A stretch of 5,012 nt of DNA. Source: Nitrospinaceae bacterium. GTDB lineage: Bacteria; Nitrospinota; Nitrospinia; Nitrospinales; VA-1. Below, one piece after another: positions 1 through 5,012 of this stretch. Each line of letters begins with the position of its first letter. Within the stretch, counting starts at the first letter, position 1. The stretch is taken from the NCBI GenBank assembly GCA_029261435.1, contig JAJDBI010000022.1, forward strand, positions 1-5,012. The letters are read 5' to 3'. A program made the position numbers and the translations under genes. Under the pieces are notes generated by a model. The model was not told the DNA's origin and did no database searches. It worked only from the letters and a program-made list of their open reading frames with translations.

Positions 1-108
1 CTTGGACAACTCCTCCCAAGCTTGATCCAGGTCAATCGATTGCAGACAAAGATAAAATAAACCAGCCGCAAAAACCCACAACAGAATTATGAATGGTGTT
101 TTTTTCAA
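1..108 (-). CDS. N-terminal fragment of an unidentified membrane protein
   Basis: Partial gene: 36 codons are visible and the reading frame is still open at the left edge. The encoded start is MKKTPFIILLWVFAAG followed by LFYLCLQSIDLDQAWEELSK: two lysines, then one hydrophobic segment (about residues 5-22), then a short polar helix. This is an N-terminal membrane anchor or first transmembrane helix. The pattern of a first helix followed by 'IDLDQAWEEL' resembles the start of lysylphosphatidylglycerol synthase/flippase-like multi-helix proteins, but 36 residues are too few to name the family. The start is TTG (plus-strand caa at 106-108). No ATG or GTG is available, because the frame meets a TGA at 118-120 just upstream. 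No convincing Shine-Dalgarno is seen. The gene is transcribed divergently from the CBS gene at 267. Confidence 0.5.
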   Translation of the reverse strand, partial: MKKTPFIILLWVFAAGLFYLCLQSIDLDQAWEELSK

Positions 109-266
109 AGTTTCATTTCAACCAAATTAAGCAATCATCTCTTGCTATATTATCCTGCCAGTAAATTAAAGGATATCCCCATAATTACTTACTTTTAAAA
201 TCTACCATTAATGTTACCCTATGAGCCGCACAGCTAGCCAACACAAACGGGCAGGAACTTCAGAAA
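109..266. other. Divergent intergenic region
   Basis: This 158-base AT-rich gap separates the minus-strand membrane gene from the plus-strand CBS gene and must hold promoters for both if both are transcribed from here. AT-rich blocks such as ctatattatcc (about 143-153) and cttttaaaatct (about 191-202) could supply -10 elements on either strand. I find no well-spaced -35/-10 pair that I would defend, and no clear operator palindrome or structured leader. Confidence 0.35.
253..257 (+). promoter_or_regulatory. Ribosome binding site of the CBS gene
   Basis: AGGAA lies nine bases upstream of the ATG at 267, which supports that codon as the start of the CBS protein. Confidence 0.6.
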
Positions 267-629
267 ATGTCTGATCGTTGTATTTCAGAGCTCATGCATC
301 CGCCGCACTCTATTCATCCTTCTGCAAATGTTGAAGAGTCAGCAAATGAAATGTCGTCGCAGGGCACAGATGCATTATTCATAAAACAAGCAGAGGAATA
401 TATCGGTATTTTCACCAAAGCCGACCTGATCAAGTTGCTGGAAAAAAATATAAACCCTGCCGAAGTCACCGTTTCCAGCATAATGTCAAAACCCATTCTT
501 TCTCTCGATGTCAAAATCACCGCAGATGAAGCTCAACAAAAAATGCGGGAAAAAAATATCCGCCATTACGCCGTAACCCAGAATAAAAAAATTGTCGGTC
601 TCATTTCCATCAAAGATCTGGACTCATGA
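267..629 (+). CDS. Stand-alone CBS-domain-pair protein
   Basis: A 120-residue soluble protein made almost entirely of two CBS (cystathionine beta-synthase) motifs in tandem, the Bateman module. The first runs from about residue 6 to 58. It has the opening ISELM, a strand around DALFI (35-39), and the closing GIFTKADL (47-54). The second runs from about 68 to 119 with SSIMSKP (70-76), IRHYAV (98-103) and the closing GLISIKDL (111-118). In this family the cleft between the two motifs typically binds AMP, ATP or S-adenosylmethionine, and the module acts as an energy or ligand sensor. No enzyme, channel or DNA-binding domain is attached, so any effect must be on a partner protein. There is no signal peptide, so it is cytoplasmic. 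The start is supported by an AGGAA at 253-257. The next gene on the same strand, 102 bases on, is a nucleoside transporter. A functional link is possible but unproven. Confidence 0.92.
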   Translation: MSDRCISELMHPPHSIHPSANVEESANEMSSQGTDALFIKQAEEYIGIFTKADLIKLLEKNINPAEVTVSSIMSKPILSLDVKITADEAQQKMREKNIRHYAVTQNKKIVGLISIKDLDS

Positions 630-731
630 TCTCAACTCCTGATCTGCAAGTTCGCCCATTTTGTCCACCTAATAAGCTGATGACTACTTAATCCAACTTT
701 TTGACTCTTCATTGATTATCCTTCATATATT

Positions 732-2006
732 ATGGACGAAAGCATTTATCGTTTAATATCACTTGCCGGTTTTTTTCTGGTCGCCTGTTTGGCCTGGGCT
801 ACCGGTAGCCGACAAAAAATCAACACCAAAACCATCATAGGGAGTATGGCATTGGCCTGGGTGTTGGGGGCACTCACATTTTGGGTTCCCTGGTCTCGAA
901 CCGCTTTACATTGGGTCAACAACATACTGCTGGCCATTCTCACGGCTTCCCAGAAAGGAGCTCTCTTCCTTTTTGGGCCTCTCGCCATTGGGCCCGGCAA
1001 GATTTTACCAGATGGAACACCCTCAATCGGATTCATCCTTGCCTTTCAGGTGCTTCCTTCGGTAATTTTCTTTTCAGCAATCATTTCTGGATTGTATTAT
1101 TTAGGAATTATGCAGGCAGTGATCCGGTTTTTTGCCAGAATCTTTTATCGGCTACTAGCCTTATCTGGAGTAGAGTCTTTATCTGCCGCTGCAAATATTT
1201 TTGTCGGAATCGAATCCAGCCTGACCATACAACCCTACCTCATGAAGATGACTCGTTCCGAGCTACTCACCCTGATGACCTGTATGATGGCAACCGTGGC
1301 CAGCACAGTTATGGGAATCTATGTTATCGCCCTGCACGGTATTTTCCCCGAAATCGCAGGGCATCTTGTTTCCGCATCATTGATATCGATACCTTGTGCC
1401 GTTATAGCGAGCAAGCTTTCATTACCCGAGCAGGAGATACCGGAAACCCTGGAACAATTGCCACAGACTGAAAATGAGACCCACAGACCCGGCAATTTCA
1501 TGGTCGCATTGATGGAAGGGGGCACTCAAGGAGTTAAAATGTCTGTAGGAATTGCCACCGTATTGATCGTAGTACTTGGCTTGGAAGCCTTGGTCGATTT
1601 GGCACTCGCCGAAGGGTTCGGGAAAAATTTCTCCCTGCAAAATCTATTAGGCTGGCTGACCCTGCCATTTTCCGCCCTTCTGGGGCTGCAAAACGAAGAA
1701 TGGCAGTTAGCAGGAAAAATATTAGGCTCACGATTTGTAGAAACAGAAGTGTCCGCCTATTTCGCCTTGGCAGCCGCTCAAGTTGCTGATCCTGCGCCGT
1801 TCACCCAGCGATCAGTAACTATTTTAACTTATGCATTGTGTGGCTTTGTGCATTTCGCCAGTATGGGAATTTTTATCGGAGGACTGACAGCACTGGTTCC
1901 ATCTCGAGCCCGTGACATTACTGTGATGGGAGGACGCTCTCTATGGACCGCATTTCTGGCAACCATTCTCACCGGTTGTATCGCTGGAGCACTGGTCATG
2001 ACCTGA
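732..2006 (+). CDS. Concentrative nucleoside transporter (CNT family, NupC-like)
   Basis: A 424-residue inner-membrane protein, close to the usual 400-420 residues of bacterial CNT transporters. These import nucleosides with sodium or protons. Family landmarks are clear: GPLAIGPGKI (82-91), the re-entrant-loop and core signature SGVESLSAAANIFVG (145-159), a C-terminal core with TEVSAY (338-343), ALCGF (368-372) and IGGLTALVPSRARDI (382-396). By hand alignment to Vibrio cholerae CNT, N155 and V158 match the sodium ligands N149 and V152, T188/V189 match S183/I184, E161 matches E156, E339 matches E332 and S377 matches S371. The usual GQTEAP loop is instead GIESS (159-163), one residue shorter, and the usual Asn368 is H374. 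The substrate may therefore differ from uridine. The ATG is the only start available, since TGA at 702-704 closes the frame upstream. No Shine-Dalgarno is visible, which is unusual. No strong terminator follows. Confidence 0.93.
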   Translation: MDESIYRLISLAGFFLVACLAWATGSRQKINTKTIIGSMALAWVLGALTFWVPWSRTALHWVNNILLAILTASQKGALFLFGPLAIGPGKILPDGTPSIGFILAFQVLPSVIFFSAIISGLYYLGIMQAVIRFFARIFYRLLALSGVESLSAAANIFVGIESSLTIQPYLMKMTRSELLTLMTCMMATVASTVMGIYVIALHGIFPEIAGHLVSASLISIPCAVIASKLSLPEQEIPETLEQLPQTENETHRPGNFMVALMEGGTQGVKMSVGIATVLIVVLGLEALVDLALAEGFGKNFSLQNLLGWLTLPFSALLGLQNEEWQLAGKILGSRFVETEVSAYFALAAAQVADPAPFTQRSVTILTYALCGFVHFASMGIFIGGLTALVPSRARDITVMGGRSLWTAFLATILTGCIAGALVMT

Positions 2007-2058
2007 CCCTTACTTCAAGCCTCCATCAACAGGCATTCATCACTACGACTCTTCCTCG
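2007..2058. other. Convergent gap between transporter and Lys-Asp genes
   Basis: These 52 bases separate two converging genes. The only structure is a 4-bp stem, GCCT at 2019-2022 with AGGC at 2031-2034, and no T-run on either strand. It is too weak to call a terminator, so how transcription ends between the genes is not evident. Confidence 0.4.
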
Positions 2059-2262
2059 TTAGTCTTTGTCCTTGTCTTTGTCTTTGTCCTTGTCTTTGTC
2101 CTTGTCCTTGTCCTTGTCCTTGTCTTTGTCTTTCTTATGTTTTTTCTTCGCTTCAGCAGCGGGCGGATCAAACGGGTTTATCAACATGCCCGCACCAAAA
2201 TTTGCTGTAAAAACAAACAGAAAAACCACTACAAGGCATATCACTTTTGTCATCTGGAACAT
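2059..2262 (-). CDS. Small secreted protein with a (Lys-Asp)12 tail
   Basis: A 67-residue protein of no family I can name. The N-terminus (MFQMTKVICLVVVFLFVFTA) is a signal peptide or membrane anchor. A short segment GMLINPFDPPAAEA follows, with a plausible signal-peptidase site after AEA or after ANFGA. The rest is KKKHKK and then strict Asp-Lys alternation to the last residue, with twelve aspartates. The tail is highly charged yet nearly neutral overall and probably disordered. If exported it would sit in the periplasm or outside the cell. Ion binding or a bridging role is only a guess. I chose the ATG at 2260-2262 because GGAGG lies five bases upstream of it. ATGs at 2272-2274 (71 residues) and 2251-2253 (64 residues) are in frame and possible. 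The gene lies about 110 bases downstream of the binding-protein gene on the same strand and converges on the nucleoside transporter gene. Confidence 0.72.
   Translation of the reverse strand: MFQMTKVICLVVVFLFVFTANFGAGMLINPFDPPAAEAKKKHKKDKDKDKDKDKDKDKDKDKDKDKD
2062..2133 (-). repeat. Hexanucleotide tandem repeat, 12 units of GACAAR
   Basis: Twelve contiguous 6-base units, read on the minus strand as AAR-GAC (Lys-Asp), run up to the stop codon at 2059-2061. All twelve Asp codons are GAC. The Lys codons vary between AAA and AAG, in gene order A,A,G,G,G,G,A,G,A,A,G,A, so the peptide repeat is perfect while the DNA repeat is not. Because the unit is six bases, gain or loss of units would change tail length without shifting the frame. 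Confidence 0.95.
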
Positions 2263-2267
2263 AAGCC

Positions 2268-2272
2268 CCTCC
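2268..2272 (-). promoter_or_regulatory. Ribosome binding site that decides the start of the Lys-Asp protein
   Basis: A perfect GGAGG (part of GGAGGGG) on the minus strand lies five bases before the ATG at 2260-2262. It overlaps the upstream in-frame ATG at 2272-2274, which makes the inner ATG the better start. Confidence 0.6.
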
Positions 2273-2331
2273 ATAAAAGTTTACTTTCCTTACAACGCTA
2301 TTTCCAGCCTACTCCAAAAATCAAATGCCAA

Positions 2332-2381
2332 CCTGAGCAAAGTCCCGGTTCTTCCCTTCAGCCAGTAATAATTACTCAGGT
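2332..2381. repeat. Inverted repeat at the end of the binding-protein gene
   Basis: ACCTGAG at 2332-2338 pairs with CTCAGGT at 2375-2381, a 7-bp stem enclosing 36 bases. Inside it, AGTAATAATTACT at 2364-2376 is a perfect 6+1+6 palindrome that overlaps both the stop codon and the 3' arm, so the two pairings compete. A long loop and no T-run argue against a standard intrinsic terminator. It could stabilise an mRNA end or be chance. Confidence 0.3.
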
Positions 2382-3166
2382 GAAGGCACTACGGAAAAAT
2401 CCCCAAGACTCCATTTCTTATGTAGCTTTTGAACCATTCCGTTTTCAAGAAGATCCATTAAACTTGCATCAATTTTTTGTTTCAGCTCAACGTTTTCTTT
2501 GTTCAGGACAATGCCATAAAGTTCAGAAGTCATTCTTGAACCCAGAAATCTGGCATTCTGGATCAGTTCTTCATTTTTATTAAAATAATAATTCACCTGA
2601 ACAGAGTCACCAACAACACCATCATTACCCTTATTCGCCATATCAATGACTGCATGGCCAAATTTTTCATAAGTCTTGATTTTTATTCCTTCATATTTCT
2701 GCAAAAAATAATAGGAAGTCGTATTGATCTGGGCTCCGACTATAGCGTTTATTTCAGCAAGCTTTTCAAGACTATCAACATTCTGGATATCTTTCCTGAC
2801 CAACACAGCGACTCCGCTCTGCAGATAGGGGATACTGAAAGCCATGCGGTTTTTTCTTTCTTCAAGAATTGTTATTGAACTGATCACCAAATCAAATTTT
2901 TTTGTGATCAATCCTCCAAACAATCCCCCCCATTCCACGTTGACCAGTTCATAATCGAACCCAGCATTTTTCACAACCTCTTTAATCAAGTCTACTTCAA
3001 ACCCATCCAGCGCCCCCTCATCATTTAAAAAAGACATTGGGACAAACGTTGCGTCAATGGCAATGACGAGCTTGTTTTTTTTGGCTTCCTGAGAGCCTTG
3101 CCCACAGCCCAGGCACCAAACACAAAATATAGAAACGACAATCTTTAATAAGTATCTTTTCAGCAC
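2372..3166 (-). CDS. Amino-acid ABC transporter substrate-binding lipoprotein (family 3)
   Basis: A 264-residue periplasmic binding protein of solute-binding family 3 (PF00497 type, like GlnH and HisJ), which captures a polar amino acid for an ABC importer. Residues 1-20 form a signal sequence with C21 as the likely lipidated cysteine (CLGC, residues 18-21; Cys at -3 is atypical). Family motifs in order: IDATFVPMSF (37-46), GFEVDL (55-60), DLVISSITILEERKNR (92-107), FSIPY (110-114), VGDSVQVNYY (185-194), ELYGIVL and a closing KKW. By hand alignment to glutamine-binding protein, R104 matches the arginine that binds the ligand carboxylate and D187 the aspartate that binds the amino group. An alpha-amino acid is therefore likely, though the side-chain pocket differs. 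The start is GTG, with GGGAG six bases upstream. It begins 28 bases after the Sel1 gene ends, so the two are probably co-transcribed. No permease or ATPase gene is nearby. Confidence 0.92.
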   Translation of the reverse strand: MLKRYLLKIVVSIFCVWCLGCGQGSQEAKKNKLVIAIDATFVPMSFLNDEGALDGFEVDLIKEVVKNAGFDYELVNVEWGGLFGGLITKKFDLVISSITILEERKNRMAFSIPYLQSGVAVLVRKDIQNVDSLEKLAEINAIVGAQINTTSYYFLQKYEGIKIKTYEKFGHAVIDMANKGNDGVVGDSVQVNYYFNKNEELIQNARFLGSRMTSELYGIVLNKENVELKQKIDASLMDLLENGMVQKLHKKWSLGDFSVVPSPE

Positions 3167-3172
3167 TTAGAG

Positions 3173-3177
3173 CTCCC
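3173..3177 (-). promoter_or_regulatory. Ribosome binding site that supports the GTG start of the binding protein
   Basis: GGGAG on the minus strand lies six bases before the GTG at 3164-3166, inside the 28-base gap after the Sel1 gene. It supports GTG initiation and translation from a shared transcript. Confidence 0.65.
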
Positions 3178-3194
3178 AGGGTTCATCTCTCTAA

Positions 3195-3809
3195 TCAATT
3201 CATTATTTTTTGTTCTCGAATCTTTAACCACTCCTGCGCCATGCTTTCAGCACGTATGGTTTCTTCCGGCGTCAATCTTTTCAATAGAAACTTTTTATTG
3301 CTGACCGCGGCAGGATCACCTTTTCCCGCTATGCTGAACCACATATAGGCTTTCACAGAATCCTTTATAGCGCCAACACCAGACATATACATCACCCCGA
3401 TATTATTCGGAGCATCCTTATTTCCTGATTCCGCCGCTTTTCGATACCATTTCATGGCTTCGTCATAGTTTCGGGGGACTCCTTCCCCGTCTTCATACAT
3501 CGCCCCCAAATTGTTCTGGGCGTCCGCGTAACCTTGTTCGGCAGAAAGCCGATACCACTTAGCCGCTTGCTCTGAGTTTTGAGAGACCCCTTCTCCCAAG
3601 TCATACATGATACCCAAGCCATATTGGCCTCTGGCATCGTCTTCATCTGCAAGTGCCTGAAATTCTTTCAACGCTGTCAGGCTGTCGCCTTTATCAAATG
3701 CATCCGTTGCCTCTTTATAACCTGCCTCAGCGAATAAAGGTATTGCCCAAACTAATAACACAGCCAATATCAAGTTTTTCATAACGCTAATGACCTTCCA
3801 TTTTTTCAT
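3195..3809 (-). CDS. Secreted Sel1-repeat (TPR-like) protein
   Basis: A 204-residue protein with an export signal and Sel1-like repeats, which are alpha-helical hairpins that act as protein-interaction scaffolds. The hydrophobic segment is NLILAVLLVWAIPLFAEA (12-29), with probable cleavage after AEA, so it acts in the periplasm or at the envelope. A first helical pair (about 31-57, YKEATDAFDKGDSLTALKEF) resembles a TPR. Two full 36-residue Sel1 units follow at 59-94 and 95-130, each with LGxMY, GxGV and KWYR. A third, diverged unit covers about 131-165 with IGVMYMSGVG and AYMWFSIA. The C-terminus is charged. An alternative start is M10 (3780-3782): it leaves a compact signal peptide and has GGAAGG 11 bases upstream (3794-3799), while the first ATG has only a poor upstream match. 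I keep the longer form to be inclusive. Its partner is unknown. The binding-protein gene follows after 28 bases. Confidence 0.88.
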   Translation of the reverse strand: MKKWKVISVMKNLILAVLLVWAIPLFAEAGYKEATDAFDKGDSLTALKEFQALADEDDARGQYGLGIMYDLGEGVSQNSEQAAKWYRLSAEQGYADAQNNLGAMYEDGEGVPRNYDEAMKWYRKAAESGNKDAPNNIGVMYMSGVGAIKDSVKAYMWFSIAGKGDPAAVSNKKFLLKRLTPEETIRAESMAQEWLKIREQKIMN

Positions 3810-3915
3810 TTAACTTTTCTATAAAAATCTGATTCACAAAATTGTCTCAGCCTTAGCAAGACATCATCAGGCTAAACAAAAAATAGCTACACAAAAAATC
3901 AGTCAGGGATACCTT
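3810..3915 (-). promoter_or_regulatory. Gap upstream of the Sel1 gene, possible promoter
   Basis: This 106-base AT-rich gap lies between the end of the DUF3095 gene and the Sel1 gene. Read on the minus strand it holds AGCCT and AGGCT as a 5-bp inverted repeat about 14 bases apart, and near the gene GAGACA, 19 bases, then TATAGA, a weak sigma70-like pair. If used, transcription would begin very near the first ATG, which would favour the M10 start of the Sel1 protein. No clear intrinsic terminator for the DUF3095 gene is seen. Confidence 0.25.
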
Positions 3916-5012
3916 CTATTTTCCAGCAAGCTGACTCTTCATTTGCTTAGCAGCCAAAGCATATCCACCGGATGCTCCATCCACAAAATGTAAATGACGG
4001 TCTTTGCGATCAAAGACCATGCAAGTCATCAATGCAGAATCTGAAATTTGAATACCATAATATAAAGCCCCACTGCTCTTCTGAACCTCCAAATAATCAA
4101 CAAGCTCTTTTCGTTGCTCCGGGGTGCTATCAATAGTCATTCGCAGAGTGTCATCAAATTTTTGAAAATCAGAATTTTTAGTCAGAGTATTGAGATATTC
4201 TTCTCCATCCATTTCTCCAACCTTGAGCCCAAATTTAAAAATGATTCTTCCCAGAAAACAAGCCAGTCTCAACACAACAGGATAGGTAAGACGTGTTAAT
4301 AGATTTTTATTGAACGTTCGAACCTTGGTTTCTAATGCCAGAAGTTTTGAATTCAATGTCACCTTCAATTGGCTGGGGCTGACAGGGCTATAATCCCTTT
4401 GTGTGCCATATATTCTTCTTATTGTTTCAATGAATTCAGAATACGTTTCAGAGTTTTCAAGATCATTGCCTCCTTGAGCCAAAACCATGAGGCACAAAGT
4501 TTCTCCTTTTTTACTAGCGATAGGCTCCCACCTGCACTCCAGCCCTTCAAAAAGCGCCTGATTTTCTTTATGATTTGAATCGGGTGGAGTTTCATAAAGC
4601 GCGGATGTCTCAGGATCTTTGATGAGCTTCTCCGCATAAGCCAGGCCACCACCAGAAAACATTGCCAAAGTTCCCCAAGGCGAGACCTGCATTTTGGCAA
4701 TCCGCGTCCTAAACCCGCCTTCACCAATGACCTTTACAGGCACCATACCCACCCTGAGTTCCAGATCAAAGCTGTCGCAAGCGAGTCGCCTGGCACTGTT
4801 TAAAGCCCTTTCTACCGACTCCCGGCAAGATTCAGGAATCACAAATGAAGCCCCATCGCCCCCAAAAACAAAGGGGATTTCGACGTTCTGCACACCATTA
4901 AGAACAGCTATAATCGAAGAAGCTCCCAGAATATTCACATCCTTGTAACGCCCATTTTCGATCGCTTTAGTTGATCCTTTAATATCAGAAACGACAACCC
5001 ACCAACCTTCAG
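3916..5012 (-). CDS. DUF3095 protein, class III nucleotide cyclase-like (5' end missing)
   Basis: The frame is open to the right edge, with about 365 residues visible. The GTG at 4936-4938 is internal, because the codons upstream of it read EGWWVVVSDIKGSTKAIENG and then RYKD, which are conserved family sequence. Probably 30-40 N-terminal residues are missing. The N-terminal half is a cyclase-like fold. SDIKGST carries a first metal aspartate (codon 4984-4986), FVFGGDGASF a second (codon 4855-4857), then LELRVGMV and FSGGGLAYAEKLI. The C-terminal half has the DUF3095 blocks: VVLRLACFLGRIIFKFGLKVG, FQKFDDTLRMTID, and a closing ALMTCMVFD with HLHFVDGASGGYA. Members are often annotated as adenylate cyclase-like, but the activity is unproven to my knowledge. 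By hand alignment the base-selecting Lys of class III cyclases is Val, and the transition-state Asn/Arg pair is Ala/Lys. No signal peptide is visible in the part seen. The Sel1 gene follows after 106 bases. Confidence 0.88.
   Translation of the reverse strand, partial: EGWWVVVSDIKGSTKAIENGRYKDVNILGASSIIAVLNGVQNVEIPFVFGGDGASFVIPESCRESVERALNSARRLACDSFDLELRVGMVPVKVIGEGGFRTRIAKMQVSPWGTLAMFSGGGLAYAEKLIKDPETSALYETPPDSNHKENQALFEGLECRWEPIASKKGETLCLMVLAQGGNDLENSETYSEFIETIRRIYGTQRDYSPVSPSQLKVTLNSKLLALETKVRTFNKNLLTRLTYPVVLRLACFLGRIIFKFGLKVGEMDGEEYLNTLTKNSDFQKFDDTLRMTIDSTPEQRKELVDYLEVQKSSGALYYGIQISDSALMTCMVFDRKDRHLHFVDGASGGYALAAKQMKSQLAGK

Noticed and set aside
612..650. Three GATCT copies around the end of the CBS gene
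   Set aside because: They form at most a five-base inverted repeat with irregular spacing and no T-run, so neither a terminator nor a repeat array is supported.
701..731. Promoter-like TTGACT (701-706) and TATATT (726-731) before the transporter
   Set aside because: The spacer is 19 bases and the -10 abuts the ATG, so transcription would begin inside the coding sequence. It cannot serve the start at 732.
881..1471. 196-codon plus-strand frame inside the transporter gene
   Set aside because: It lies wholly within the well-supported CNT gene in another frame, and its product is low in family-like features and shows no recognisable domain.
2019..2034. Small hairpin GCCT/AGGC after the transporter as a terminator
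   Set aside because: It has only four base pairs with an eight-base loop and no T-run on either strand.
2306..2328. Possible sigma54 site (TTGGCA followed by TTTTTGG, minus strand) upstream of the Lys-Asp gene
   Set aside because: The GG and GC elements are not at the required ten-base separation, so it does not meet the -24/-12 pattern.
2066..2368. Plus-strand frame beginning with a Ser-Leu repeat
   Set aside because: It is the reverse reading of the Lys-Asp hexanucleotide repeat. The minus strand has a signal peptide and a GGAGG ribosome site, and the plus frame has neither.
3172..3192. Eight-codon ATG frame in the gap between the Sel1 and binding-protein genes
   Set aside because: It is too short, and its ATG lacks a ribosome site. 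The gap is better explained by the GGGAG site and GTG start of the binding protein.

Overview
This 5 kb window looks like ordinary chromosomal DNA from a Gram-negative bacterium of moderate to low GC content (roughly the low-to-mid 40s percent by eye). Supporting signs are a likely lipoprotein, periplasm-directed signal peptides, Sel1 repeats and a DUF3095 protein. I see no transposase, integrase, CRISPR array, tRNA or rRNA. The lineage cannot be fixed from the sequence. A proteobacterium or a Nitrospinota-like marine bacterium would fit, but that is only an impression.

Layout. The left edge holds the first 36 codons of a minus-strand membrane protein that runs off the window. Divergent from it on the plus strand are a stand-alone CBS-domain-pair protein (267-629) and, 102 bases later, a 424-residue concentrative nucleoside transporter (CNT family, 732-2006). 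The rest is on the minus strand, convergent with the transporter. In transcription order from the right edge it holds: a DUF3095 protein related to class III nucleotide cyclases (5' end beyond the window), a secreted Sel1-repeat protein, a family 3 amino-acid-binding lipoprotein, and a small secreted protein ending in twelve Lys/Asp alternations encoded by a hexanucleotide tandem repeat.

How they may work together. The Sel1 and solute-binding genes are 28 bases apart and are probably co-transcribed. The DUF3095 gene lies 106 bases upstream of Sel1 and the Lys-Asp gene about 110 bases downstream of the binding protein, so membership in one transcript is possible but not shown. No ABC permease or ATPase gene is present, so the binding protein is an orphan within this window. 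The CBS protein and the nucleoside transporter share strand and adjacency. CBS pairs commonly bind adenine nucleotides, so a link to nucleoside uptake is conceivable but is inference only.

Points of most interest: the altered substrate-site residues of the CNT transporter, the DUF3095 protein that keeps both cyclase metal aspartates but not the usual base-selecting lysine, and the (Lys-Asp)12 tail. I found no clearly new multi-gene system here.
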